A DNA stretch of 64,000 bases, taken from positions 32,867-96,866 of the forward strand of contig NZ_JAENHP010000033.1 in assembly GCF_016834655.1 (NCBI RefSeq), given 5' to 3'. Positions 50,429 to 59,203 of the stretch are shown piece after piece; position 1 is the stretch's first letter; each line of letters begins with the position of its first letter. The position numbers and the translations under genes were made by a program. A model generated the notes under the pieces. It saw nothing but the letters and a program-made list of their open reading frames with translations. It ran no database searches and had not been told where the DNA came from. The DNA comes from Paractinoplanes ovalisporus. Lineage in GTDB: Bacteria > Actinomycetota > Actinomycetes > Mycobacteriales > Micromonosporaceae.

Positions 50429-53400
50429 ATCAGTTCGGTGGCCGTGGACAACGTGGTCGCGGTCCCACGGCGGTAAGCCGCCTCGAAGCCCGTGTCGCCC
50501 AGTGCGGCGCGGGCTTCGAACGTGATGCGCTCGACGTCGGGCACGGAAAGATCACGCGACCCCCGTACGGCGTCCGAGGCGCCCAGCAGAAGGGCCGCGC
50601 GCTCCGGATCGCCGGTGCGCAGGGCCAGATCGGCCGCCCCGACCAGCGTCAGCGCGATCACCGGCGAATCCCGCGACTCGACCGCCGTGTGCACCGCCTC
50701 GGTGTGGCTGGCCCGGGCCGCGGCGTACTCCCCGGCGGCGGCCTGGATCAGGCCCTCGGTGTGGAACGCCATCGCCCGGAACTGCGGGACGGCGGCCGGG
50801 TGCCGCATCTTGCCGACGGCCGCGTTGATGCTGCGGCGGGCCTCCTCGAGGTCGCCCTCCATGCGGGCGAACGTGGCCGCGCCGTACGCGACCGAGGCCA
50901 GCACCTCGGGCAGGTTGACCTCCTCGGCCGCCGCCCGCGCCTGCTTGAGCACCGCCCGCGCCTCCGAGTTCTCGCCGGCCAGCCACAGCTGGTGGGCGAG
51001 CTTCACCTCCATCTGCGGCAGGTCTTCGCGGATGCCGACGTCACGCACCAGCGCGATCGCCTCGCGCTGCCACACCACCGCCTGCGCGAAGTCACCGCGG
51101 GCGGCGGCCAGGTCGCCCAGCGAACTCAGCGCGAACCCGATGCCCCACCGCTCACCGATCTCGCGGAAACCGTCGAGCGCCTCGCGCAGCTCGGCCTCGG
51201 CCACCTCGGCGCTCTGCCCGAAGTTGAGCCGCAGCTGCGCCACGAACATCTTGGACACCGCCCGCAGCCACGGGTCGGGGTCGTCGAAGAGCGGTTCGAC
51301 CAGCCGGAACCCGGCCTCCGGACCGGTCGGGTCTTCGAACATGACGGACAGCGGCGGGATCAGCCGCAGCGCCGGATGGGTGGGGTCGACGCCGGCGCTC
51401 GCCTCGTGGGCGAGGCGGAACTCCTTCTGCACCCGGTCGACCGGCAGCCCACCCTCGAGCCCGTTGATCGCCGCGTACGTGTGGACCAGCGCGATGTCTT
51501 CCCGCTCGGCCTCGCCCGGCATCGTCGACACCTCGGCGGCCAGCACCGAGCCCTCGGAGCGGTGCCCGCTGAGCCACCAGTACCAGCCGAGGCGGGCCAC
51601 GAACGCGGCCGCGGTCGCCCGGTCACCGGCCTCGATCGCGGCCCGGACCGAGGCGTGCAGGTTGTCGTGCTCCTCGCCGAGCCGGGCCAGCCACAGCATC
51701 TGGTCGGCGCCGCGCAGATGCGGGTCGGCCTCGGCCGCCGCCGCCAGCAGCCAGCCGGCCAGGGCGAGACGCTGCGGCTCGAACTCGCCCGCCTCGGCCA
51801 GCCGCTCCAGGCCGTACTCGCGGATCGTCTCGAGCATGCGGTAACGCCCGTCGCGGCCGAGCACGAGCAGCGACTTGTCGACCAGGGCGGCCAGCGCGTC
51901 GAGGTCGGTGCCGCAGACCTGCTCGGCGGCGGTCACGGTGGCGCCGCCGGCGAACAGGGCGAACCGCCGCCACAACTCCCGCTCCGGCTCGCCGAGCAGA
52001 TCCCAGCTCCAATCGACGACCGCGCGCAGCGTCTGGTGGCGGGGGAGTGCGGTGCGGCTGCCGCCGGTGAGCAGGCGGAACCGGTCGGTCAGGCGGTCGG
52101 CCAGCACGTCGACGGGGAGCGTGCGCAGGCGGGCCGCGGCCAGTTCGATCGCCAGCGGCATGCCGTCGAGCGCGCGGCACACCCGCACGGCGGCCTGGGT
52201 GTTCTCCTCGGTCAGCACGAAGGTCGCGGCGCGATCGAGCAGAAGCCGTACGGCGGGAAAGCCGGAAGCGGTCGTCGCATCCGCGCCCACCGGAGGCAGC
52301 GCCAGCGGCTCGACCGGATAGAGACGCTCACCGGGAATGCCCAACGGCTCGCGGCTCGTGGTCAGCAGCCGCAGACCGGGCGCGGCGCGCAGCAGATCGT
52401 CGGCGACCTCGGCCGCGGCGGCGATCAGATGCTCGCAGTTGTCGAGAACGAGCAGCATCTCGCGACCGGACAGCGCCTCGAGCAGACCGGACCGTGCGCT
52501 CCGGCCGGGCCGGTCGAGCACGGCGTGGCCGCGCAGGTTGAGGGCGGTGAGGATGGCCTGCGGGATCTCGCCGGGATCGGTGACCGGGGCCAGCTCGACC
52601 CGCCACACCTCGCCCGGGATCTTGGCGCCGGCCTCGATCGACAGGCGCGTCTTGCCGCTGCCACCCGGCCCGAGCAGCGTGACCAGGCGGTGGGTTGCGA
52701 CCAGGGAGCGTACGGAGGTCACGTCCGACTCGCGCCCGACGAAGCTGCTCACCTCGGCCGGCAGATTGCCGCGCCGCGCCTCGACCCGCCCGTTGAGAAG
52801 ATCGACGTGCAGCGTCCGCAGGCTCGGTGAGGGGTCGGTGCCGAGCTCGTCGGCCAGGCGGGAACGGAATTTCTCGTACGCCTCCAGCGCGCGTCCCGGG
52901 GTGCCGGCGGCGACCAGCGCGCGCATCAGCAACCCGACCAGCGACTCGTCGAGCGGGTCGGCGGCGAGCATGCTTTCGAGCTCGGGCACCACGGTGCGCG
53001 AGCCGAGGTCGTCGGCGATCCGCTGCTTGAGCGCGAGCATGCGCAGGTGTTCCAGGCGGACCGCCTCGGCCCGGGCCACCTCGGGGAACTCCAGGTCGCC
53101 CCGCCACAGGCGCAGCGCCGCGGCCGGGTCGGTGGTGGCCAGGCGGGTGAAGACGTGGGCGTCGACGGCGTCGGGTTCGACGACCAGGCGGTAGCCGTGG
53201 GCGGTCGCCTCGATCACCAGCTCGGGCGCGGCCCGCCGCAACCGCGACACGAGGGCCTGCAGTGCGTTGCCGGCGGCGGCCGGCGGGTCGTCGCCCCAGA
53301 CGCCGTCGATCAGGCGGTCGGCCGAGACGACGCGGCCCGGTTCGAGGGCGAGCAGAATCAGCAGCGCACGCAGGCGCGCTCCCGAGACGGTGCGGCCGCG

Positions 53401-53433
53401 CAGCTCCAACGGCCCGAGCACCGCGATTTCCAC
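50425..53433 (-). CDS. AfsR/SARP-type regulator: BTAD + NB-ARC + TPR
   Basis: This 1002-residue regulator has an N-terminal winged helix (VLGPLELRGRTVSGARLRAL), then a bacterial transcriptional activation (BTAD) domain up to about 245. An NB-ARC-type ATPase follows with Walker A LLGPGGSGKTRLSIEA (about residue 255) and a Walker B-like LLVLDNCEHLI. About 450 C-terminal residues are TPR-like helical repeats. Single proteins with this plan are pleiotropic activators of secondary metabolism. No biosynthetic cluster lies in the window, so it is probably a global or orphan regulator. GTG 53433 gives the usual VEIAVLGPLE start. Confidence 0.93.
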   Translation of the reverse strand: MEIAVLGPLELRGRTVSGARLRALLILLALEPGRVVSADRLIDGVWGDDPPAAAGNALQALVSRLRRAAPELVIEATAHGYRLVVEPDAVDAHVFTRLATTDPAAALRLWRGDLEFPEVARAEAVRLEHLRMLALKQRIADDLGSRTVVPELESMLAADPLDESLVGLLMRALVAAGTPGRALEAYEKFRSRLADELGTDPSPSLRTLHVDLLNGRVEARRGNLPAEVSSFVGRESDVTSVRSLVATHRLVTLLGPGGSGKTRLSIEAGAKIPGEVWRVELAPVTDPGEIPQAILTALNLRGHAVLDRPGRSARSGLLEALSGREMLLVLDNCEHLIAAAAEVADDLLRAAPGLRLLTTSREPLGIPGERLYPVEPLALPPVGADATTASGFPAVRLLLDRAATFVLTEENTQAAVRVCRALDGMPLAIELAAARLRTLPVDVLADRLTDRFRLLTGGSRTALPRHQTLRAVVDWSWDLLGEPERELWRRFALFAGGATVTAAEQVCGTDLDALAALVDKSLLVLGRDGRYRMLETIREYGLERLAEAGEFEPQRLALAGWLLAAAAEADPHLRGADQMLWLARLGEEHDNLHASVRAAIEAGDRATAAAFVARLGWYWWLSGHRSEGSVLAAEVSTMPGEAEREDIALVHTYAAINGLEGGLPVDRVQKEFRLAHEASAGVDPTHPALRLIPPLSVMFEDPTGPEAGFRLVEPLFDDPDPWLRAVSKMFVAQLRLNFGQSAEVAEAELREALDGFREIGERWGIGFALSSLGDLAAARGDFAQAVVWQREAIALVRDVGIREDLPQMEVKLAHQLWLAGENSEARAVLKQARAAAEEVNLPEVLASVAYGAATFARMEGDLEEARRSINAAVGKMRHPAAVPQFRAMAFHTEGLIQAAAGEYAAARASHTEAVHTAVESRDSPVIALTLVGAADLALRTGDPERAALLLGASDAVRGSRDLSVPDVERITFEARAALGDTGFEAAYRRGTATTLSTATELI

Positions 53434-53468
53434 CCGTACGATTCTGCCCGCTCCGCGCACCCGTTGTC

Positions 53469-53740
53469 CTACCCGGCCGCCTGTGACACCCGCCGGTTCC
53501 TCAGGGCCGGCATGAGCAGCCATACCGCCAGCGCGGTCAGCACCATCGCGACGGTGACACCGATCCGGGCCCACGTCGGCGCCCGGTCGTCGAAGTAGGC
53601 GCCGATGCCCAGCAGGGCGGACAGCACCCGCGACGCGACCACGGTGATCAGTCCGGTCCGGTTGCCGCGCCACGCCGGGACGAGCGCCGCCAGGGTCGAT
53701 CCATTTGTCCGTACGGGACCAGACGTACTCGCAGTCGAGA
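53469..53740 (-). pseudogene. 5'-truncated membrane-protein remnant
   Basis: The minus strand reads ...LAALVPAWRGNRTGLITVVA then SRVLSALLGIGAYFDDRAPT, WARIGVTVAMVLTALAVWLL and MPALRNRRVSQAAG, stop at 53469. That is two convincing membrane helices and a short polar tail, like the C-terminal half of a four-helix protein. No start codon or N-terminal half precedes it in frame: the upstream codons are Ser/Pro-rich up to the TAG at 53807-53805. The best reading is a decayed gene. The remainder of the spacer 53434-53804 shows nothing else firm. Confidence 0.5.
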
Positions 53741-53804
53741 ATGGACTGTGGCTTGGCGTAGATGACGGCCACGCCTCACTCCCGCGTGATCCACCAGACA
53801 GGCC

Positions 53805-54275
53805 CTAAAGGTCGCGGCCCGGCCGGTCCGAGGGCGGCCAGACATAAGGGAGGTCGTCCGGCACCTCCGGCCCGAACAGCGGCCGATAGAACTCGGCATC
53901 CTTGCGCAACAGCGCCGACTGGTGGCTGCGATGCAGATCCGGGTCACCGAGCCAGGGCGGCAGTTCCCCCACGGCGGCGAGTTCCTCCTGCGTACGGATG
54001 TCGGTCGTGGTGCCGAGATCGATCAGCAGAGTCGCGGCCGTGGTGTCGGCCCGCCCGGTGGCGGTCCACACCTCAACCGTGTCCAGCCCGTAACGGACCA
54101 GCCCTTCCTCATACCCCCGCCACATCTTGACGGCCGGGTGGTGCCGCCACCCGTAACCCGGCGTGACCAGCCCCCGCAGAACCTGAACGGTCTCGACGCG
54201 CTGCTTCCCGAGTCGCTTCTGGTCGAGCACCTTGGCCGAGGCGACGAAATCCGCGTACGGAAGAAAGGTCTGCAC
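53805..54275 (-). CDS. MSMEG_6728-family protein (pyrimidine-dimer-glycosylase-like)
   Basis: This 156-residue protein has the family start MQTFLPYADFVASAKVLDQK, RLGKQRVETVQVLRGL, HPAVKMWRGYEEGLVRYG and the C-terminal LHRSHQSALLRKDAEFYRP. Members are annotated MSMEG_6728 family and are distantly like T4 endonuclease V-type pyrimidine-dimer DNA glycosylases. Activity is unproven. ATG 54275. Its neighbours are unrelated. Confidence 0.88.
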   Translation of the reverse strand: MQTFLPYADFVASAKVLDQKRLGKQRVETVQVLRGLVTPGYGWRHHPAVKMWRGYEEGLVRYGLDTVEVWTATGRADTTAATLLIDLGTTTDIRTQEELAAVGELPPWLGDPDLHRSHQSALLRKDAEFYRPLFGPEVPDDLPYVWPPSDRPGRDL

Positions 54276-54440
54276 CCCTCGACGCTACCGGCTGTCTCCG
54301 AGCCGAACGTGCGCCATCCGCGAGTCCGCGCGTGACGGGATCAGCGACACAGCGGGTTCGGGTGCTGGTCAGCGTGGCGTTGAGCTAGCACACAGCTGGC
54401 TTTCAGGGCGTTTCACAGCGGGCGCACAGAAGATGACGGC

Positions 54441-56273
54441 ATGCAGCAGACGTTGGAGCGGGCGCCGCTCTCCCGGCGGACCATCGCGCGCATCGTGCAG
54501 GTGGCCGGCCTCTTCACTGTTGTCACCGCGGTGGTGCCGCCGCGGCATGGGCGGATGGCGGAGGTTGTGGAGTTCGTGCCGGCGGCCGGGGTGCTGTCGG
54601 CGCGGGCCGCGACCATCGTCGTCGGCCTGCTCCTGGTCTATCTCGGGGCCGGGTTGCGCCGGGGCAAGCGGCGGGCCTGGCAGGTCGCGGTCGGGCTGAC
54701 CGCCGCGTCGATCGTGTTGCACCTGGTCAAAAGCTTCGACTACGACGCCGCGATCGTGGCCGGGGTGCTGCTGGTGATGCTGGTCGCCACGCACGACCGA
54801 TTCACCGCCGAGGCCGATCAGCGCAACCGGTGGCGGGCCCTCAGCGCGCTGGCCGGGTTCGCGGCGGCGGGGTTCGTGCTCGGGTTCGTCGAGATCGGGA
54901 TCCGCGTCGACCATCTGGTCGGTTCGCCGGGCGTCGTGGCCTGGGCCCAGGAAGCGGCCCTGGGCCTGGTCGGGCTCGACGGACCGGTCGAATTCCACCG
55001 GCGGTTCGCGGCCGAACTGGTCGCCTGTACGACGGGCGCCTGTGGGTTGCTCGCCGCCGGTGTCGCGATGATTCTGCTGCTGAGGCCGGGCTCACGCCGG
55101 CCGCAGACCGACGGCGAGAGCGAGGAGCGTCTGCGCCGGCTCCTTTCCCGGTACGGCGGGAACGACTCCCTCGGCTATTTCGCGTTGCGCGCCGACAAGT
55201 CGCTGATGTGGTCGCCGAACCATGCCGCGGTGGTCGCCTATCGCGTGGTCAACGGCGTGAGCCTGGCCGCCGGCGATCCGATCGGGCCCGAGTCGGCATG
55301 GCCGGAAGCCATCGGCGCATGGCTCGGCGACGCCACCCGGCACGGCTGGACCCCGGCCGTTCTCGGATGCGGGAACGCGGCCGGAAAGGCGTACCGGAAA
55401 GCGGGTCTGGACGTGGTGGAACTGGGCGACGAAGCCATTGTGGACACCGATGTCTTCTCGCTCGACGGCCGGCCGATGCGCGGTGTCCGGCAGGCCGTGA
55501 ATCGTATGCGGCGGGCGGGATACACGTGCCGCGTGGTGCGTCAGAGCGACCTGAGCGAGACCGATCTGGACGCCGCGGTCCGGGCCGCCGATCAGTTCCG
55601 CGACGGGCCGGTCGAACGCGGTTTCTCGATGGCGCTGTCCCGGCTGGGTGACCCGCGCGACGCCGGCTGCCTGCTGGTTCTCTGCTCCGACGCCGAGGGG
55701 AAACTGCGCGGCCTGCTGCAGTTCGTGCCGTGGGGCGGGTCCGGGCTTTCGCTCGATCTGATGCGGGGCGACCGCACCGCCGACAACGGCCTGACCGAGC
55801 TGATGGTGGTGGCCGTTCTCGAGGCGGCGCCGGGTCTGGGCGTCCGGCGGGTGTCGCTGAATTTCGCCGTTCTGCGGTCGGTGTTCGCGCGGGCCGAGGA
55901 GCTGGGCGCCGGACCGGTTCTGCGCGTGTGGCACCGGCTGCTCAAGGCGGCGTCGCGGCGGTGGCAGATCGAGTCGCTCTACCGCGCGAACGCCAAATAT
56001 CTGCCTACGTGGTCGCCGCGCTATCTGTGTTTCCCGACCGCTCGGGATCTGCCACGGATCGCTGTGGCTGCCCTTTCGGCCGAGGCGTTTCTGCCCACGC
56101 CGCGCCTCCGGTTGCGACCCGCCCACAAGAAGCGCGCCCACGAGCCGCGCTCGCTCGAAACGCGTGCTCACGAGACGTCCACGCATGAGACGCCCGCGCA
56201 CGAGAATTCCTCGGTCGGGAAGCCCTCGCGCGACAAGCCTTCGCGCGACAAGCGGGAAAGGGCCGGCGCATGA
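54441..56273 (+). CDS. Aminoacyl-lipid synthase, MprF/LPG-synthase C-terminal type
   Basis: This 610-residue protein has about six membrane helices up to residue ~215, then a DUF2156/LPG_synthase_C tandem GNAT catalytic domain (about 225-540) with GGNDSLGYFALRADKSLMWS, GVSLAAGDPIGP, RGVRQAVNRMRRAGYTC and LYRANAKYLPTWSPRYLCFP. Such enzymes move an amino acid from tRNA to phosphatidylglycerol or diacylglycerol in the membrane. The C-terminal 50 residues are a repetitive His/Glu/Lys tail (AHETSTHETPAHE). It starts a four-gene run with 4-base overlaps. Confidence 0.9.
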   Translation: MQQTLERAPLSRRTIARIVQVAGLFTVVTAVVPPRHGRMAEVVEFVPAAGVLSARAATIVVGLLLVYLGAGLRRGKRRAWQVAVGLTAASIVLHLVKSFDYDAAIVAGVLLVMLVATHDRFTAEADQRNRWRALSALAGFAAAGFVLGFVEIGIRVDHLVGSPGVVAWAQEAALGLVGLDGPVEFHRRFAAELVACTTGACGLLAAGVAMILLLRPGSRRPQTDGESEERLRRLLSRYGGNDSLGYFALRADKSLMWSPNHAAVVAYRVVNGVSLAAGDPIGPESAWPEAIGAWLGDATRHGWTPAVLGCGNAAGKAYRKAGLDVVELGDEAIVDTDVFSLDGRPMRGVRQAVNRMRRAGYTCRVVRQSDLSETDLDAAVRAADQFRDGPVERGFSMALSRLGDPRDAGCLLVLCSDAEGKLRGLLQFVPWGGSGLSLDLMRGDRTADNGLTELMVVAVLEAAPGLGVRRVSLNFAVLRSVFARAEELGAGPVLRVWHRLLKAASRRWQIESLYRANAKYLPTWSPRYLCFPTARDLPRIAVAALSAEAFLPTPRLRLRPAHKKRAHEPRSLETRAHETSTHETPAHENSSVGKPSRDKPSRDKRERAGA

Positions 56274-56944
56274 GCCTGACCGGTCGTCCGCTGATTCTGC
56301 TGGCCGCCTTCACGGCGGTTGTCATCGGCGCGGCGACCGTCCGGTTCTGGTCCCGGGGCGGCCGGTTCCGAGCCCTTTCCCGTACGGCCGGAGTCCTCCT
56401 GCTGGAGGCGAGCCTCGTGATCACGGCCGGGCTGGCCGTCAACCGGCACGAGGAGTTCTACCCGTCGTGGCAGGCGCTGCGCGGCGACACCGGCACGGAG
56501 ACTGTCACCGATCGTGTGCACGCCGGGTTGCTCGACGTCCACGCCCGTGACGGATCGTTCACGTGGCGGCCGCCCGGGCTGCGCGCGTGGAACCTCGCCC
56601 GGCCACCCACCGTGACCCTGCCCGCCGACTACCACGACCGTACGGACGTCACCTTCCCCGTGATGCTGGAGTTCGCTACGCAGGGTGCGGCCTCCCACCG
56701 TACGGGGGAGGAAGTAACCGTGACGCTCTCACCCACCGCAACCACGTCGGCCACAGCGTTGCTCTCGCTGCCGGCCGAGCTCGCCCGCGACCTCCGGGTG
56801 TCGACCGTCGGCTGGTCGGTTGAAGGCGGACCACTGGCGGCCGCGTTCGTCGCCGCCGCGCCACCCGGAACGGCCGCCCTCGACCGGCCCGCGAACACGC
56901 TGCCACCTGCGCTGGCGGCCCCTCTGACCCTCCCCGCGTCATGA
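56270..56944 (+). CDS. Membrane protein, esterase-like N-terminal region only
   Basis: This 224-residue protein has two N-terminal helices (LILLAAFTAVVIGAATVRF and TAGVLLLEASLVITAGLAV), then NRHEEFYPSW and a beta-rich extracytoplasmic part with PPTVTLPADYHDRTDVTFPV. The order of elements matches the first ~115 residues of the esterase encoded next (two helices, a VN-x-FP segment, then YVYLPAAYRSGVRLPV), but no serine nucleophile or histidine motif follows. It seems a catalytically empty paralogue. Overlap ATGA on both sides ties it to its neighbours. Confidence 0.7.
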   Translation: MSLTGRPLILLAAFTAVVIGAATVRFWSRGGRFRALSRTAGVLLLEASLVITAGLAVNRHEEFYPSWQALRGDTGTETVTDRVHAGLLDVHARDGSFTWRPPGLRAWNLARPPTVTLPADYHDRTDVTFPVMLEFATQGAASHRTGEEVTVTLSPTATTSATALLSLPAELARDLRVSTVGWSVEGGPLAAAFVAAAPPGTAALDRPANTLPPALAAPLTLPAS

Positions 56945-57885
56945 TCATCGGACTGGTGGCGGTGGTGCTGACGGCGGTCGCGATCGCGCTCGGCTGGAAC
57001 CGCGTGCGTGCGGTCGGACGCTCCGGGCTGATCGTCGCGTGCGTGCTCAGCGTCGCCGCGACCGTGGCCGTCCAGGTCAACTCGCTGACGCAGGCGTTCC
57101 CCACGGTCGGCGCGTCCCTCACATCGAGTGAGGGCAGCCGGTTGCTCGACGTGACGGTCCCGGGGCCGGCCAGCCGGCTGACGCTTTCCATGTACGTCTA
57201 CCTCCCCGCCGCCTACCGCAGCGGCGTCCGCCTGCCGGTGATCGAGGCCCTGCACGGTTATCCGGGCACGCCCGAGACCTGGCTGCGCAAGCTGCGCGTG
57301 CAGTCCTACCTGGACAAGGAGATCGCGGCGGGCCGGATGGCGCCGACCGTGGTGCTGTTCCCCTACCAGACGCCCGACCGTCTGCTCGACACCGAATGCA
57401 CCAATCTGCGCGGTGGGCCGCAGACCGAGACGTTCCTGACCGTCGACGTGCCCGCGTTCGTGCGCGCCCACTACTCGGTGCGCACCGACCGGGACGGGTG
57501 GGGGCTCACCGGCTACTCGGCGGGGGCGTTCTGCGCGACCAACCTCGCGCTGCGTCACCCCGGCCAGTACGCGGCGGCCGCCAGCCTGTCCGGGTACGCC
57601 TCACCCGGCATCACGATCGGTGACGGCACCGAGAACACCACCAACAACCCGGGCTGGCGGCTGCGTCACCTTCCGCAACCGGCGATCGCGCTCTGGCTGG
57701 GTTGGGCGGACGACGACCGTGGGGCGGCCCGCGACTCGCGCCGGCTCGCCGCGGAGGCCCACGCGCCACTCGCGGTGACGACGGCGGTCGTTGCGCACGG
57801 CGGGCACAGCAGCGCGGTGTGGCGGCAGATGGAGGCGCCGTCGTTCGACTGGCTCTCCGCTCACCTGGCCCGGCCCGCGTCGTGA
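56941..57885 (+). CDS. Membrane-anchored esterase (alpha/beta hydrolase, esterase D-like)
   Basis: This 314-residue protein has two N-terminal helices and then an esterase domain like mycolyltransferase/esterase D. Key pieces are EALHGYPGTPETWLRK (oxyanion strand), the nucleophile Ser193 in TGYSAGAFCATNLAL and His289 in VAHGGHSSAVW, with an acidic residue in WLGWADDDRG. In Corynebacterium an esterase gene accompanies the aminoacyl-diacylglycerol/PG synthase, so hydrolysis or editing of aminoacyl lipids is a strong context-based guess. Confidence 0.87.
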   Translation: MIIGLVAVVLTAVAIALGWNRVRAVGRSGLIVACVLSVAATVAVQVNSLTQAFPTVGASLTSSEGSRLLDVTVPGPASRLTLSMYVYLPAAYRSGVRLPVIEALHGYPGTPETWLRKLRVQSYLDKEIAAGRMAPTVVLFPYQTPDRLLDTECTNLRGGPQTETFLTVDVPAFVRAHYSVRTDRDGWGLTGYSAGAFCATNLALRHPGQYAAAASLSGYASPGITIGDGTENTTNNPGWRLRHLPQPAIALWLGWADDDRGAARDSRRLAAEAHAPLAVTTAVVAHGGHSSAVWRQMEAPSFDWLSAHLARPAS

Positions 57886-58556
57886 GGCGGCTGCTCGCGC
57901 TGGCGGTCCTGTTGCTCGCGGGTTGCGCCGCCCCTGCCGCCATGCCCACAGTGGTCACGCTCGGTGATTCGGTTCCGGCCGGCACGGCTTGCGGCTGCAC
58001 GCCGTTCCCCGCCCTCTACGCGGCCGAGGTGCACGCCCACGACGTCAACCTCGCCATACCCGGATCAACGGCTTCCGACGTACGGGGAAATCTCTCCTCG
58101 GAAAGCAGCGAGCTGGCGTCGGCGTCCGAGGTCGTCATCATGACCGGCGCCAACGACATGGCCGCGGTGTTCGGGCAGCCGGCGCGGTATTCGACGGTGG
58201 CGGCGGCGGTCGAGGACGACGTGGTCGCCACGGTGGCGGCGATCGAGCGGGTGCACCGGATGCCCGTGGTGCTGGTCGGCTATTGGAACGTCATGGTGGA
58301 CGGCCAGGTGGCGGTGTCGAAGTACGGCGCCGACGGCGTGCGGGATGCGGCCCGGGCCACCGACCTGGTCAACGACGCGCTGTCGGCCGCAGCGACGAGG
58401 AGCGGAGCGGTCTTCGTGCCGACTGGGGCCGCGTTCCACGGCGACGGCGGCGAGGACGACCCGACCGGACTGCTGGCGCCCGACGGCGACCACCCGAACG
58501 CGGCCGGCCACGCGGCGATCGCGGCGATGTTGTACGCGCGAGTGCCGCACATCTAG
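57882..58556 (+). CDS. SGNH/GDSL-hydrolase lipoprotein
   Basis: This 224-residue lipoprotein starts at GTG 57882 (GTGA overlap). Its signal VRRLLALAVLLLAGC ends in the lipobox LAGC, Cys15. It carries the SGNH blocks VTLGDSVPAG (Ser), TGANDMAAVFG (the Asn of block III) and the DGDHPNAAGH (Asp/His) end motif, so it is a complete hydrolase of acyl or acetyl esters on the outer face. Its last codons form the first unit of a 36-bp array. Confidence 0.88.
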   Translation: MRRLLALAVLLLAGCAAPAAMPTVVTLGDSVPAGTACGCTPFPALYAAEVHAHDVNLAIPGSTASDVRGNLSSESSELASASEVVIMTGANDMAAVFGQPARYSTVAAAVEDDVVATVAAIERVHRMPVVLVGYWNVMVDGQVAVSKYGADGVRDAARATDLVNDALSAAATRSGAVFVPTGAAFHGDGGEDDPTGLLAPDGDHPNAAGHAAIAAMLYARVPHI

Positions 58557-58660
58557 CACGCCGCGTCGTACGAGCGTGTGTGGCGGCTCCAGCCCTCCGG
58601 GTCGTACGAGCGTCTGCTGCGGCTCCAGCAATCTGCTTCGTACGCGCGAGGGCCGCGGCT
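58530..58660. repeat. 36-bp tandem array spanning a gene end
   Basis: TTGTACGCGCGAG at 58530, in the final codons of the SGNH gene, recurs as TCGTACGAGCG at 58566 and 58602 and as TCGTACGCGCGAG at 58638. The spacing is exactly 36 bases each time. The whole spacer between the two convergent genes is this array. Confidence 0.85.
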
Positions 58661-59165
58661 ATGCTTCTGCCAGCTTGTTTCCGGCGGCGTCGTGCGTGGA
58701 CAGCTGGGGGCACCGCTCCGCTGACACCACCACGAGGCGACCGTGCGGAGGCACTTGCAGCTCTCGACGGTCGTCGATCCGTACGGTGGCCGCGTCTCTT
58801 CCCACCAGCAGCTCGATGGCCTGGATCCACGGCGGCACCATCACGCCCGAACCGCCCTCGACCACGATCGCGCCGGGTTCCAGCTCGGCCCGCGCCCGCT
58901 CGAACTCGGCCGTCGACCACGGCCCGTCCGACGAGCCGCCGCCCCCGCCGTGCACCCACCAGAGCCCGTCGGCGCCGCGGGTCAGCACGTGCGTGTCGTC
59001 CCAGTGACAGGCCACCCCACGCCGTACGAACCGGGTTGCCGCCATCGCACCGTCGACGTCCACGGCGAGCGCCGCGAACCGGTGCCGGCGGCTCAGACGC
59101 ACCGGGCGGTCGGGCAGCCCGTCCGCGATCAGGCGACGGCTCTCGGCCAGATAGTCATAGGCCAT
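58659..59165 (-). CDS. Hypothetical protein, actinobacterial
   Basis: This 168-residue soluble protein starts MAYDYLAESRRLIADGLPDR. Small beta-rich segments follow (RFAALAVDVDGAMAATRFV), with a Gly-rich GGGGGSS loop in the middle. No recognisable catalytic site, signal or membrane segment. It lies convergent with the SGNH gene and divergent from the DUF427 gene. Confidence 0.6.
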   Translation of the reverse strand: MAYDYLAESRRLIADGLPDRPVRLSRRHRFAALAVDVDGAMAATRFVRRGVACHWDDTHVLTRGADGLWWVHGGGGGSSDGPWSTAEFERARAELEPGAIVVEGGSGVMVPPWIQAIELLVGRDAATVRIDDRRELQVPPHGRLVVVSAERCPQLSTHDAAGNKLAEA

Positions 59166-59203
59166 CCGTGGAATCTATGCGCCGGACGGTGTATGCCGGA
59201 ATC

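Noticed and set aside
53434..53772. N-terminal extension of the AfsR-like regulator to 53772
   Set aside because: The family begins at VEIAVLGPLE (GTG 53433). The extra 113 residues show no similarity to the family and overlap the membrane-gene remnant.
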